A stretch of 64,000 bases of DNA from Triglochin maritima (Eukaryota > Streptophyta > Magnoliopsida > Alismatales > Juncaginaceae). The translations under genes and the position numbers were made by a program. Below the pieces are notes generated by a model. That model was given only the letters and a program-made list of their open reading frames with translations. It did no database searches and was not told the origin of the DNA. This document shows, one piece after another, positions 23,188 to 34,667 of this stretch (position 1 is its first letter; each line of letters begins with the position of its first letter). The stretch spans positions 35,581,501 through 35,645,500 of the forward strand of contig OY821786.1 of NCBI GenBank assembly GCA_963682175.1. The letters are read 5' to 3'.

Positions 23188-26100
23188 ATGCCGAAGTTCT
23201 TCAAGGTCTTCTTCCCACATAAATCATCCCATCATTTGGTACATTCTCTCTCTATAATCATGCATGCGTGTATGTGCATTCTAATATTAGATTTTGATTG
23301 TTTTTAGAGAACATTTGCATATTATTGAAGTATATATTTAGAGGGGCAAATTGAAGGGGTGAAGAAGTTCATAATATATAGTTGGGGAAACTTTTACAAA
23401 CTATGTCTAATTAGAAGTTCACAACATAATGACCAACTAAAGCTAGTCCATTTGGTAGATTTGATGTCTCAAAGTGAAAAAAATTAGGACATGCTTGCTG
23501 AGATGTGAAAAATTAGTGGTAGTTTTCATTTTTGGTTGATGAACTAATCATGGAAGTAGAGATTCTTAAGGAAGGCAAAGGTTGAAAAATTACAATTTGT
23601 CATTAAATTTCTTATAAATATTATCTTTGGTTTTGTAGTTATAATTGCAAGAAACCCCTAGTAAAAGTATGTGTTAAAAGTCCCGCATTTGATCATTTTA
23701 AGTTTGAACTACACTTATTACTTGCAAAAATCTTTATAGGTCTTCAGTCCAATTGGTTTCGAAATGGAAGTCCATGCAATAAAATCCCCGTTCTAGTGTT
23801 TATGTGACATTTAAATGATAAAAATTATGAATAAATAAAAACTCATTGGAGAACATATGCGCGGAGTAATATATTTATTTTCAATACCCACATCTTTCCT
23901 CTTCTAACACTTTTTACCATAACTTTTGCAGAAAATCCCACCACCTTTTTGCAAATATCTTGATGGCGCCAACTTAACCACCTTCACCTTAACTGGCCCA
24001 AGTGGTAACAAATGGAAGGTGAAGCTCCTCCAAGAAAACAAAGGGAGACATGAAGAACATGTTTATTTCTTTGAAAAAGGATGGAACGATTTCATCGTCG
24101 ATCACTCGCTTCAATTTGGAGACCTACTAGTGTTTAAGTTTGACCGAAACGACAACTTCTTTGTCACCATTTTCGACCAAACGTGTTGTGAAAAAGAGAG
24201 CGCTTATACCGCAACAAAGCCACCATGTAGTTGCTATTGTAAGTGTAACAAGGGGAAGATGAAGGTGAAAGAAGAAGTTATATCAATGTCAGAGTCTAAG
24301 AATGAGTCCAATGAATTAAGTCTGGAGCATGTTGAAGTTGGAAATGAAATGAAGAAGAGGAAGAGGAAGAGAGGTAGGCCAAAAAAGGAGTACCGGACGA
24401 TCCATAATAATAGAGTGGGTGAGATTAACTTCTTCATTAACTTACAAATTAAGCATTAAAATAATGAACATCATTCATGGTCTATCCTTTCTTAAACTAG
24501 TACTAAGTTTCTTTTGAGGCAAATATGCAATTTTGTCTTTCAGACATCAAAATATAAGTGTGACCTTAAACCTTTTTTTTTTGTAATTTCTCCTTGAAAG
24601 ACCCAACATTTTTTTGCAAATAAGCCATATTATCCATGATATTAGTTATCCCTGTCAATTGTAAAAATTAACAAGGATATGTTATTGAAAGTTCACAAAT
24701 GCACTTAACAATGATCTCTATCCTACTTTAATTGAAGGAGGCTAATTCGGTATATGTACTTATATTCTCTAATTACTTTTTCCACAGTTGACATTGTATA
24801 ATTATTCAACTTAATTTTGTCACTAATCATTTATTTTTTGCAAAGTTTAGCAAAACATGAAGCCAAGCTTGATCGAGACTCTGAAGATTCCATTCAAATT
24901 TTGGGAAATGTTAAGGTGGAGAAAGAAGTGAAGGTGAAAAAGAATAAAAGAGACAGACCAAGAAAGAATGGTGAGCGTAATAATCATCTTAAATATATAT
25001 TTTTCACATAATAATTTTTGAAGTATTTCAATTTGCATAAATACTGATCTTGCTGGAAACTTAGATTATAGAATTTGATGGAACTCCCTTTTTATTTTTA
25101 TCTTACCATTTTCTTTATTTTATATTGTGACTATATAAATTTGGTGTTCATGATCACTTACTCTTAATTACATTGCCATCTGTTTTTCTTCTTTTTTTGT
25201 TCATATCTTCTAATAAATGTTATGCATCTATTTTGGTTGAAGAAAAATTGAAACTTAAACCACAGAGAAGACAAGTGACTCAAAGGGAGATCAAAAGGAC
25301 TCTTACAAAAGCACAGCTATTCCAATCTAGCGAGCCTTTCTTTATGATGGTGATGGGAAAATCACATGTTCATCCCGGAACTGTGGTGGTAAAATCTATT
25401 TACTTAATCTTAAAATTAATCATACTTGAAAACATACATGCAACTCCTTAGTATTCTTCCTGGTTATGAAAGTCATGTATTATATATATGACCCGCGACC
25501 AGTAATTTTGTGTTGAAGTGATGTAGAAATTGCATTCATGGTTTGGGTGTTTATTTTTTTAAGATTTTCTGGTGAAAACCAATCTAAGGCTATATTATAT
25601 TGAATATCTCTTTCAAAATGAAACATTATTTCCCATTATAAAGGGAGGAAAATAAATATGAGGATATAATAGTTGAAAATGGCTGCCATAGTCTTCTTAC
25701 TTGATTCGCCTAAATAACTTCATAATATGATCTCTATTCTCAAGCTAAGTTGCACCATCGTGTCCTCAGTGTTGTGCAAATTAAGTATGTTTCAGTCCAT
25801 TACTCATGAATCCACTGCTCTAGTATGTTATTTTCATCACCTCTATTTTCTTATTCAACTGCAAGGTTTGTAGAGAATTCTAAAATAAATCGCATTTCAT
25901 GTACAATTTTCAAATTAATAAACATATACATGAGTAAAAGAAAAGAAAAAACACTTAACATTTTTCCCTTTTTTATAAATCAAATGTGCTATTTTTGCAG
26001 AGAATTCCAAATTACTTCATGAGAGAACATTTTTCCCATTTCAAAGGAGAAATGAGGCTTAGGGAAGCAAATGGTGGTGGTCTCTGGATTGTTAGTGTGG

Positions 26101-26240
26101 TACCCAACAGGGATGGTAAATACATTACTACTGGTTGGAGGAAATTCTCAAGAGGCAACAATCTTGAAGAGGGTGATGTTTGTGTTTTTGAGCTCTTAAA
26201 CATGACTGAGATGATGGTGCACATATTTAGAGTGGTTTAA
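23188..26240 (+). CDS. B3 - AT-hook - B3 DNA-binding protein (REM/VRN1-like), second tandem copy
   Basis: Exons 23188-23238, 23932-24418, 24851-24970, 25243-25388 and 26001-26240 join in phase (0,1,1,0) to 347 residues. It opens MPKFFKVFFPHK. B3 domain 1 covers about residues 4-108 (GPSGNKWKVKLL, GWNDFI, FGDLLVFKF). A basic linker follows with the AT-hook core RGRPKK at residues 164-169 and a weaker RDRPRK copy in exon 3. B3 domain 2 runs from about 240 to the end (KYITTGWRKFSRGNNLEEGD). The protein should be a nuclear, non-sequence-specific or AT-biased DNA binder, as known for VRN1. Exon 3's acceptor (TTTAG|CA at 24850) was chosen because the nearer AG gives a stop. The gene is a paralogue of the one upstream; the 146-bp exon matches in size and phase. 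Confidence 0.82.
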
Positions 26241-27287
26241 GACTTCAGACCAGTTGCTTAATTAATTTCCTAAGAGTGAAATTAGTTGAGTTGCATAATG
26301 TGAGTATGTTTTCTACTGGGAAGTGGTATGTATGTCTAGTATAACTTTGGTGGATTAATTTAGCTAATTAGGTTGAATTAGCTGTTTTTGTAAGGGGGTG
26401 GTAATCCTTGTTTATGTCATTAAGTTGTTCTCTGTGACATCTTTAAGTGGAAATGTTTGAGAAGTCGTTCTCTCAAATTTGTAATTGCTATTGCAGAGTT
26501 CAAAATGTCTCACTTAGTTCAATGCATGCACATTCAAATTTCAACTCTTCTTCTCAAATATGGGTGTTATTGATCAGTACAAAAATATGATTGGAAGGGA
26601 TAATGGGATTGGCTTAGATGCATGATTTGTAAATCCTATAAAATTTCCAAATGACGCTATTTATAAGTTTAAGATTTATTAGTGACACTATTTGTATTTC
26701 GTAGGTTTGGATAACCATATGAGATCGTGCTTCCAAGTACCACTAAGGATTTATAAATTCCAAAAAAAATAAAAAATCTAACAAGTGATTCAAAAAAAAT
26801 CTTCTAGCAAGTGATTCATTCATGATAAACTTTTATATCCCAAGTTGTATACAATCCTAGGTTAAACTAACACATCCTACTGATCCCTTTTATGCCATAT
26901 ATAATTTTAGTGAAAGCTAAATATGAAACAAATTTGGCACCATAACCACTAATCCTTAAAAGTAAGATGAATCATTGAATAGAGATCATTAAACAATAAA
27001 TACAAAATATTAGGACAGTAGTTGAAGTCTGCAACTTGTAAGGCTCAACACTAAACCATGTTCATACTGTCAATTGACACTGTGAGCATTGATATCATTT
27101 TCTTCCCATACAAAGAGTGTTTTTTATTTATAAAATTTTAGAAGTCTCAAATACGAGATCAATAATCGATCATCAGTGATTATCTCACTCTAATCTATAC
27201 CATGACCTGCACATGGTTTAATGAATCTGTACAACAATTACTTCAGAGAAGGCCGCAACTGTTCAGAGTCGATAAGAACTCGACGAA
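26241..27287. other. Intergenic between B3 gene and minus-strand gene remnant
   Basis: AT-rich sequence holding the 3' UTR of the B3 gene and, at its right end, the 3' UTR of the minus-strand gene that ends at 27288. No other gene or repeat is supported. Confidence 0.5.
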
Positions 27288-27422
27288 TTAAGAGGATGAA
27301 GCGCTATTATGAATGCGAAACACAACGACCACGATGAATACCACCACCGACAGCATGAAGGAAGATCTCACGGCACTCTCAAACCCGTCCATCTTCTTTC
27401 CTTTTTCTTGAGGATAGAATAG

Positions 27423-27685
27423 TGTTAAATTGATACTGAGACAAGATTAAGGTTTTGTTGTATATTGCTTGTGTTGTTTTAGGGTTACAAGATGAGGTTT
27501 TATATTGTACATGAACTTTAGATGTAGCCGTTGTGTGTTGCCAAAAAGGTGTAGTCCGAGATTTGTGTGATTGGGTTGCGTTTATGGAAGGAGGCGATGA
27601 TGAGAAAGATCTTCTGAGCTGGAGGCTTGGTTTGGAAGGTTTCTTGCGAGGTTTCCATGATCTCCATTAGGTATGTTCTTTAACA
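27423..27685 (-). repeat. Copia 3' LTR
   Basis: 263 bp, identical to the other LTR except for three substitutions: a G/A at the GGTTGCG site near 27590, a C/T at CTGAGC near 27630, and a G/T near 27660. The pol stop codon TAA (27680-27682) lies inside this LTR, at its first bases when read on the minus strand. Confidence 0.97.
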
Positions 27686-30600
27686 CGCCCCCTCAAGTTG
27701 GGTCCGGAAGGGATTGAGGGAACCCAACTTGGAAAGGATGGATTGGAATTGTCTTTGATCCAAGGCCTTTGTGAAGATGTCTGCGAGTTGTTCTTTGCTT
27801 GAGATGTACGGTACTTCTATTTCTTTGTTTTGGATCTTTTCCCGGATGAAGTGACAGTCAACTTCAATATGTTTGGTCCTTTCGTGAAAAACTGGATTTG
27901 AAGCTATGTGGCGGGCGGCATTATTGTCACAGAACATGTTCATGACTTTATTGAAAGGTTGCTTCATGTCCCGGAGGAGTTGTTTGAGCCAAACTAGCTC
28001 ACTTGTGGTAGAGGCCATAACCCGATATTCTGCTTCAGCGCTTGATCTAGCAACAACATTTTGTTTTTTACTTCTCCAAGTTACGAGATTCCCACCAACG
28101 AATGTACAAAAACCTGTAGTGGATTTGCGGTCATGACTTCCTGCCCAATCTGCATCGGAGAAGCCAATTATAGAGTTAGAATTATTATTCTTCATCCACA
28201 ATCCTTGTCCAGGAGTCATTTTTAGATACCTGAGTATTCGATCAATAATGTCTAAGTGACGTGTGTACGGTGCATGCATAAATTGACTAATAATGCTAAC
28301 TGCATATGTTATATCGGGTCTAGTTACAGTAAGGTATATGAGTTTCCCAACAAGTCTTTGAAACTGCCCAATATCCTTAACCGGTTCTCCTTCAGTGAGT
28401 CCAACTCTGTGGTTGGTTTCGATTGGAGTGTTGGCCGGTTTGGACCCAAGTTTCCCAGTTTCTTTTAGTAAGTCAATAGTGTATTTTCTTTGCGATAGAA
28501 ATAAACCTTTTGTGGAGTAGGCAATTTCTATTCCTAAGAAATATTTTAGAACCCCAAGGTCTTTGATGTCAAATTTAGATTTTAGATAGTTTTTGACTAG
28601 GTTAATTGCATGATCACTATCACCGGTGATTATAATATCATCTACATAAACAAGCACAATGGTGGTTATGTTGTGATGGTTTTTAATGAACATGGATGCG
28701 TCAGCGGAAGACTTAATAAATCCAAATAACAGAAGAGCGTAACTAAGTTTAGCATACCATGCACGTGGGGATTGTTTCAATCCGTAGATTGATTTGTGTA
28801 GCTTGCATACCTGATTTGTAGTAACGTTGTATCCGGGAGGTGGAGTCATATAGACTTCTTCTTCGAGGTTCCCCTGAAGAAAAGCATTTTTGACATCCAT
28901 TTGATAAAGTTTCCAGTTTTTGTTAATGGCTATAGAGAGAAGAACACGAACAGTGTTCATTTTAGCTACTGGTGCAAATGTTTCTAGGTAGTCTAGGCCG
29001 TAAGTTTGAGTGAACCCTTTTGCCACAAGTCTAGCTTTATATCTTTCAATTGTCTCGTTGCTATTGTACTTGATCTTGTAAATCCATTTACACCCAACAG
29101 GTTTGATCCCGGTTTGTAATGGAACACAAGTCCAAGTTTTATTTGATTCTAGTGCTTTTATTTCATCGTCCATGGCTTTGCACCATTTTGGATCCCTAAT
29201 AGCTTCATGGTATGAATTAGGTTCTTTGTAATTATCTATTTGGCTTATGAAGGCTTTGTGAGTGGGTTTTATTTGATTATAGGACAAGTAGTCCTCAATG
29301 GGATAGGTTACGTGGGAAGTGATAAAATCTTTTAACCTAGTTGGAGGGCGATTTGGACGAGTTGATCTTCTTCTTTGGATGATTTCTTCTTGGTTGTTTG
29401 TTTGGTTATCTTCAGCTTCTTCTCCACCTCTATTGTTTTCTTCTTCTTCTTCTTCTTCTTATCTCGGGGCCAATTTATCTGTATGTGATTCTGATATTCC
29501 CGTGTCGAAGGTTGGCAGTGGAGCGTTAAGCGTTGTGGGTGGGTCTGTGCCTCTTTGAAAGTAAGCACCTCTTTCAACAAAAGATACATCTCTTGAAACA
29601 TAAAGGTTACAATTTATTGGGTCATAACATTTGTACCCTTTTTTGCTAAAGGAATAACCAAGGAAAATACATTTTACAGAATTAGAGTCGAGTTTATCTA
29701 CTCGTTTCCTGTGAACAAAACAAACACATCCAAATATCCGAAGATGATCCAAGGTTAGTTTTTTTCCAAGTAAAATTTCCAAAGGTTGCTTATTTTGAAG
29801 ATTGGAGCTTGGTAGTCGATTTATGAGATAAGTTGCGGTTAGGACAGCATCTGACCAAAAATGTTTTGGAACATTATTTTGAAATAGTAAAGACCGGGTA
29901 ACATTCAAAAGGTGACGATTTTTCCTTTCAGAAACACCATTTTGTTGGGGAGTATTGATACAAGTAGTTTGATGAAAAATGCCTTTGGTTTTCAAAAAAT
30001 TTTGGAAAATGTGGCTCGTATATTCCGAACCATTGTCAGATCTAAAAAACTTTATTTTGAAGTCATACATATTTTCAACAAGGGTCACAAAATCACAAAA
30101 AACTTTGAAAGCATCAGATTTTGTTTTTAGAAGGTAAATCCATGTAGTGCGGGAAAAATCGTCAATAAATGAAATAAAGTATTTAAAACCATTATAAGAC
30201 TCAACAGGGGCCGGACCCCAAATATCAGAATGAATAAGTTCAAGGGGACAACTAGCTTTATTTGTAGCAGAATGAAAAGGCAGTCTAGTTTGTTTCGAAA
30301 AATGACATACATCACAAGAATATTCAGCAGAAATAAAAGGAAATAGTGTTTTTAAAACATGATGGGACGGATGTCCCATTCTCTTGTGCCAAAGTTCATG
30401 ATTTGGTTTATTAATAACATGCATCGCCTTATTTTGGGTGTCTAAGATATAGAGCCCATTGATGAGAACTCCTCTACCAATCATCATTCCTGTAATTCGA
30501 TCCTGAAAAATTACATCAACAGGAGTGAATATAACATTACAATTTAAATTCTTAGTAATTTTAGCAACTGATAGAAGATTGGAATCGAACGAGGGTACAT

Positions 30601-31999
30601 ACAATATGTTTTTTGCACATTTATTTAACAGTTGCATATCCCCTATACCTTTGATTTCAACTTGATTACCATTAGCTACAGTTACGAATTTATTTAGCAA
30701 GTCCAAATTATTTTTTGTATTATTTAGTAATGATGGGTTTCCGGTCATATGGTCTGTGGCACCCGAGTCAATAATCCATTTAGTATTAAGAGACGTATTA
30801 ACAGAAAAATTGGCAGAGTAATTATCTAAGACATTTTTCATACCTGAGTAATTACCTGAACTTTGAGGGTTGCTTTGCAAATAACTGTTCAAGTGGGCTA
30901 GTAGCTGGCCCAACGAATTCGTGTCCATGGGTCCACCTCCAGATGTGTTAGTAGGCCCGGAGTTGCTTACAAGAGGGTTGGTTGTGGATGGGGAGAACAA
31001 AGCTTGACTCGGGTAATCGGTTGTGCTATTCGGGTGTTCCATTTGTGCTGCTATATAACCCCTCGGATCCGCGTGAGACCCGACTTCACCCCATTTTCTT
31101 CGTTCCCCATCTGAGCTAGGGTTTTCGAACCCTCCAAAGCTGCCGCCGCTACCTCCCCTTCCTTTGTTCCGATGATCGCCCCCTCCGTCCCTTGTCGGTC
31201 GGAGGTGAGGATGTAGGAACCAGCATGAGTTCCTGTTATGGCCAGATTTCTTGCAGTTATCACAAGTTTCGTTAGTTTTATTTCCATATTTACCTCTGGT
31301 TTTTCCGTTTTGTGTGGTGGTTTGTTGTTTTCAAGCGAGAAGTGCCTGGGACTCCGATGTGTGATCGGTTTGTTGGGTCTGAGTAGTGGTGCGGCGGGTT
31401 TCTTCCCGTTGGACCATTGCGATGATGGACGCCAAGTTTGGAAGTTCGGGTGTCATTAAGATTTGGCTTCGAATGGCTTCATAGCTACTGTCGAGTCCGA
31501 TAAGGAATTGGTATATGTGGTCTTGTTCCATGCGCGTAAGGATGACTTTTGGGTCCGAGGTTGGGGGTTCATAGATGGCTAGTTCGTCCCATCCTCTTTG
31601 GAGTACTCCGAGATACTCGGTGATGGTTTGAGTGCTTTGTTTTGTCTGCGAAATATCTTGCTTTAGTTTGAAAATATGAGCAAAGTTGTGAGCCTTACCA
31701 TAGATGCTTTGGACCGAGTCCCATAACTCTTTTGCAGAGTTTTTGTATAAGAAGATTCCACCAATTTTTGGCTGCATAGAGTTGATCACCCATGACATGA
31801 TTAGATGATCTGTTGCTTGCCATTCTTCTTGTTTTGTTTCAGTTCCCACGCCGGTTGGTTTTGTTGTTGTTCTGGTGATGTGGCCTAGTTTTCCTTTGCC
31901 ACTGAGGGCAAGCGAGACCGCCCTCGCCCATGAGAGGTAGTTTTGCCCATTTAGCGGTTGGGAGACCAGGCGAGGTGCATTCACTTCTGGATCCGTCAT
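27680..31999 (-). pseudogene. Copia gag-pol polyprotein, one frame with two stop codons
   Basis: Minus-strand frame from ATG at 31999 to TAA at 27680, about 1,440 codons. All parts lie in one frame, broken only by TGA at 31331-31333 (after gag) and TAA at 29459-29461 (between integrase and reverse transcriptase). Domains in order: gag; a CCHC zinc knuckle CDNCKKSGHNRNSC (31264-31223); protease motif DSGATDHM; integrase with GHPSHH/CDVC zinc residues, the SDIWGP and RSDNGSEY aspartates and the glutamate of QQNGVSERKNR; reverse transcriptase with YVDD; RNase H. The second stop is followed by a (GAA)n stretch that encodes a Glu run. The domain order identifies Ty1/copia. The copy cannot make the full polyprotein unless stops are read through. 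Confidence 0.92.
27686..27697 (-). other. Copia polypurine tract
   Basis: On the minus strand CTTGAGGGGGCG directly precedes the 3' LTR; it would prime plus-strand DNA synthesis. Confidence 0.8.
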
Positions 32000-32121
32000 G
32001 CTTTCTGGGAGGAGGATGGTTGGCTTGATTGGCCTTCAACCCCCTAAGAGAGGCAGAGACCAATGATGAGTTTTGGAAAGCCTGAGGTCGACTGCGGTTG
32101 TTTTTGTTTCTCAGAATCGTT

Positions 32122-32133
32122 GCTCTGATACCA
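32122..32133 (-). other. Copia primer binding site (initiator Met tRNA)
   Basis: On the minus strand TGGTATCAGAGC follows the 5' LTR with no gap. This is the complement of the 3' end of plant initiator tRNA-Met, the usual primer of copia elements. Confidence 0.92.
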
Positions 32134-32396
32134 TGTTAAATTGATACTGAGACAAGATTAAGGTTTTGTTGTATATTGCTTGTGTTGTTTTAGGGTTACA
32201 AGATGAGGTTTTATATTGTACATGAACTTTAGATGTAGCCGTTGTGTGTTGCCAAAAAGGTGTAGTCCGAGATTTGTGTGATTGGGTTGCATTTATGGAA
32301 GGAGGCGATGATGAGAAAGATCTTCTGAGTTGGAGGCTTGGTTTGGAAGGTTTCTTGCGAGGTTTCCATTATCTCCATTAGGTATGTTCTTTAACA
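32134..32396 (-). repeat. Copia 5' LTR
   Basis: 263 bp, TGTTAAATTG...TTCTTTAACA, with the primer binding site adjoining on its inner side and the AATAG duplication on its outer side. Confidence 0.97.
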
Positions 32397-33685
32397 AATA
32401 GCTTGCTTGCAAGTTTTGCGATGGTGTCGAATAATTCCATTATCCTTGCCTTTGTGTTCTCCAAAATCCAATGCAAGAGCCTTGTTGGGATATCTGAAGG
32501 GTCGTCTTCGAGTTCCGTTATCGCCTTGAATCGACTGCTCTCTGGTGCACAAATATCACAATGAGATATTCTACAGACGAGTTGAAGCTACAACACCAGT
32601 GTATATGCAATAACAGATAATGCTTTGTAAGTTCAAACCTGTAAACAAAGTTTCTCTTAATTCCCTCACTGCATCATTTTTCATGACGGCATCCCAAACA
32701 GCTTTATCAGATGACAGAGAAAGGACCAATTTCGTCGTAGTACGAAAGCCAGAAAGTGATCAAATGTCTACTAATATCCAACAAAACTTTTACGCATTTG
32801 AAGACAGATTAGCTAATAAGTTTTTTTTCCTCGGTAGCTATTAATTTTGCATCAATTAGGTTAATTGTGACAATGCATAAGCTTCCTAAGATGGTGAAAT
32901 TCCTTTTTCCCCACAAATTATACAAAAAAACTTGAAGGCTTGATCCAATTGAATTACAAATTCAAATATCAAGAATAACAAAACAAAAAAGTTTTCTGAA
33001 ATCAGTATTTTAAAAATACATGGGAAAAAGATAGATCTACTGCCGAAATTATAACGGAAAGACCACTTGAAACATTTCAATGTTGATCAAACATGGTATA
33101 AAAATATAACAAGGTTTCAGCCAATGCACACTAGCCTATTTTGGTAATGGTAGATGTGAATATAAATGAATGTCGACATTTTTAAGAATCAAGATCGAAG
33201 TTTTTTAGGTACGCATTTTACTCAATTGAAAGTTGCATTCATGATTCATCCTTTTCTGGAACTTCACAATCAAATATCTCAGACTATCACTGATTCAGTG
33301 TGATGTTTGTTTAACACTAATCAGTATGTGAACAAGTTTAGTTTAAGTACCAACATTCCATAAATTATATTCATATAACATCCACATCAAAGTGGGAAAC
33401 CCAAAAAAGCAAAAAAACTTAAACCGATAATTAGTTACTTTCGTAAAAGAAAATCTTAACATAGTACAAGTGTGTCACCTGAATGGAGGGATCTGTTTGC
33501 AGTGAAAAGAACGCATCAACAACATTGTGTGGGGATAAGATTGATCTATTGTAAAGGTGAGCAGGAGGTTCAATCCAGTCCAATTCTGGCTCAGCATTCA
33601 AATTATTTTGCAACCCCGTCATTGAAGTTAATGCCTTGTCCAAAGGTTCCTCACCAATATAAGAAGATGACCCCTCCTCAAAAAT

Positions 33686-34667
33686 CTGAGAGAATGTGAC
33701 TGGTATAAAGACTCTGTTAACACTTTATGATTAGTAAAAAAGGACAAGAAAGCTAATTTCCAGCAGACAAGAACCACATGGAAACATTATGTTTAATAAG
33801 AAATTTTCTGCATGAATAGTCGAATGTATTTTACAGTGGAGTGTGCTCCATAAACATCCTTGTGGTATCATTTCTTCCAGTTTGTTTGTGTTTGTGAAAA
33901 CATACTTGTGATTTAAAATGGTTAAATCTGATAGCTGAACTCACCTCCCCAAATAAGTAATTCAAAAATTGTATTCAATGATTCGGGACCATGAAATGTA
34001 ACTTAAGATATTCCCCAAGAAACAAAAGTACAAACCTTACAAAAGGTTTCCAACTTTTGTCACTTCTAATACAAAAAGTCATCGTCATTTAAATACAGTT
34101 CGACCTCAGAAAGGTTGACATGGAATTTGGCAAAACTTATGTCCACAAACCCACCTCAGCAATTAACAATATATGTCAATATCCTTGCCAACTACTTAAC
34201 AGAGAGAGAACTTATTACAATCTGACCTACTCTGCCACCCATGGTGGCATGGATTGGTCTTCTTTCTTATTTATTGTGATTTTCAAGATCTCCTCAGCTT
34301 TCATTTTTGTGATAATGCCTTGGTCATATTAAAGTAATTAATAATATAATCAGTAGTGGCATGCAGTCATGGTAGTATGTAGTTATATATGTGTGTGTGT
34401 GTGAGGGAAACCCAGAAAACCACATCCATTGAAACATTACTGAGCTGATAATTTTCATATTCATGCAGCCATGCATCCCACGGACCTTGTCCTATTGGCT
34501 GGGTCGTTACTTTTTAGGAACTCATATGTATACATCTGTTTTTTGGATCTTTTCTCTTACATGGACAGACTTGGGTATTATTAGGTGCTTGTGTGTTTTG
34601 GGGTTCCAATCAAAAGTTTTTCTTTTTGTTTTTGAATTCTAACTTAGCCGTTTTATCTAATTTTTAG
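33686..34667. other. Gap between two divergent gene remnants
   Basis: No coding sequence is recognisable on either strand, although the 5' halves of both flanking genes would be expected here. A (TG)n microsatellite lies at about 34389-34402. See the finding on a possible deletion junction. Confidence 0.5.

Larger units (their letters stand above)
27423..32396 (-). mobile_element. Full-length Ty1/copia retrotransposon
   Basis: The element is 4,974 bp with 263-bp LTRs at 27423-27685 and 32134-32396, both TGTTAAATTG...TTCTTTAACA. It is flanked by perfect AATAG duplications (27418-27422 and 32397-32401). The LTRs differ at three positions, about 1.1 percent, so insertion was recent. The 5' LTR is the right one. 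The primer binding site and the polypurine tract adjoin the LTRs as expected. It carries one gag-pol frame, now broken by two stops. It lies inside a coding exon of a minus-strand gene, in the same orientation as that gene. Confidence 0.97.
27288..33685 (-). pseudogene. Protein with C-terminal membrane anchor, last coding exon split by a copia element
   Basis: Read on the minus strand. Exon A is 33685-33479: 69 codons (EPELDWIEPPAHLYNRS), CTCAG acceptor, GTGACA donor, phase 0. Exon B ends at 32639 (SSDKAVWDAVMKNDAVREL) with phase 1. The last exon starts at 32541 after CACCAG and runs to 32402; its frame resumes at 27417 and ends at TAA 27288-27290. The copia element and its AATAG duplication sit between, and without them the frame is continuous. 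The tail has one hydrophobic helix (SFMLSVVVFIVVVVF) about 12 residues from the C-terminus, typical of a tail-anchored protein. I see no AG acceptor before exon B: an in-frame TGA lies 30 bases upstream of its conserved part with no AG between. No N-terminal exons are found before 34.6 kb. I do not know the family's name or function. Confidence 0.7.

Noticed and set aside
29332..29601. Lys-rich minus-strand ORF with a KKKKKK run
   Set aside because: It is an off-frame reading of the (GAA)n tract between copia integrase and reverse transcriptase.
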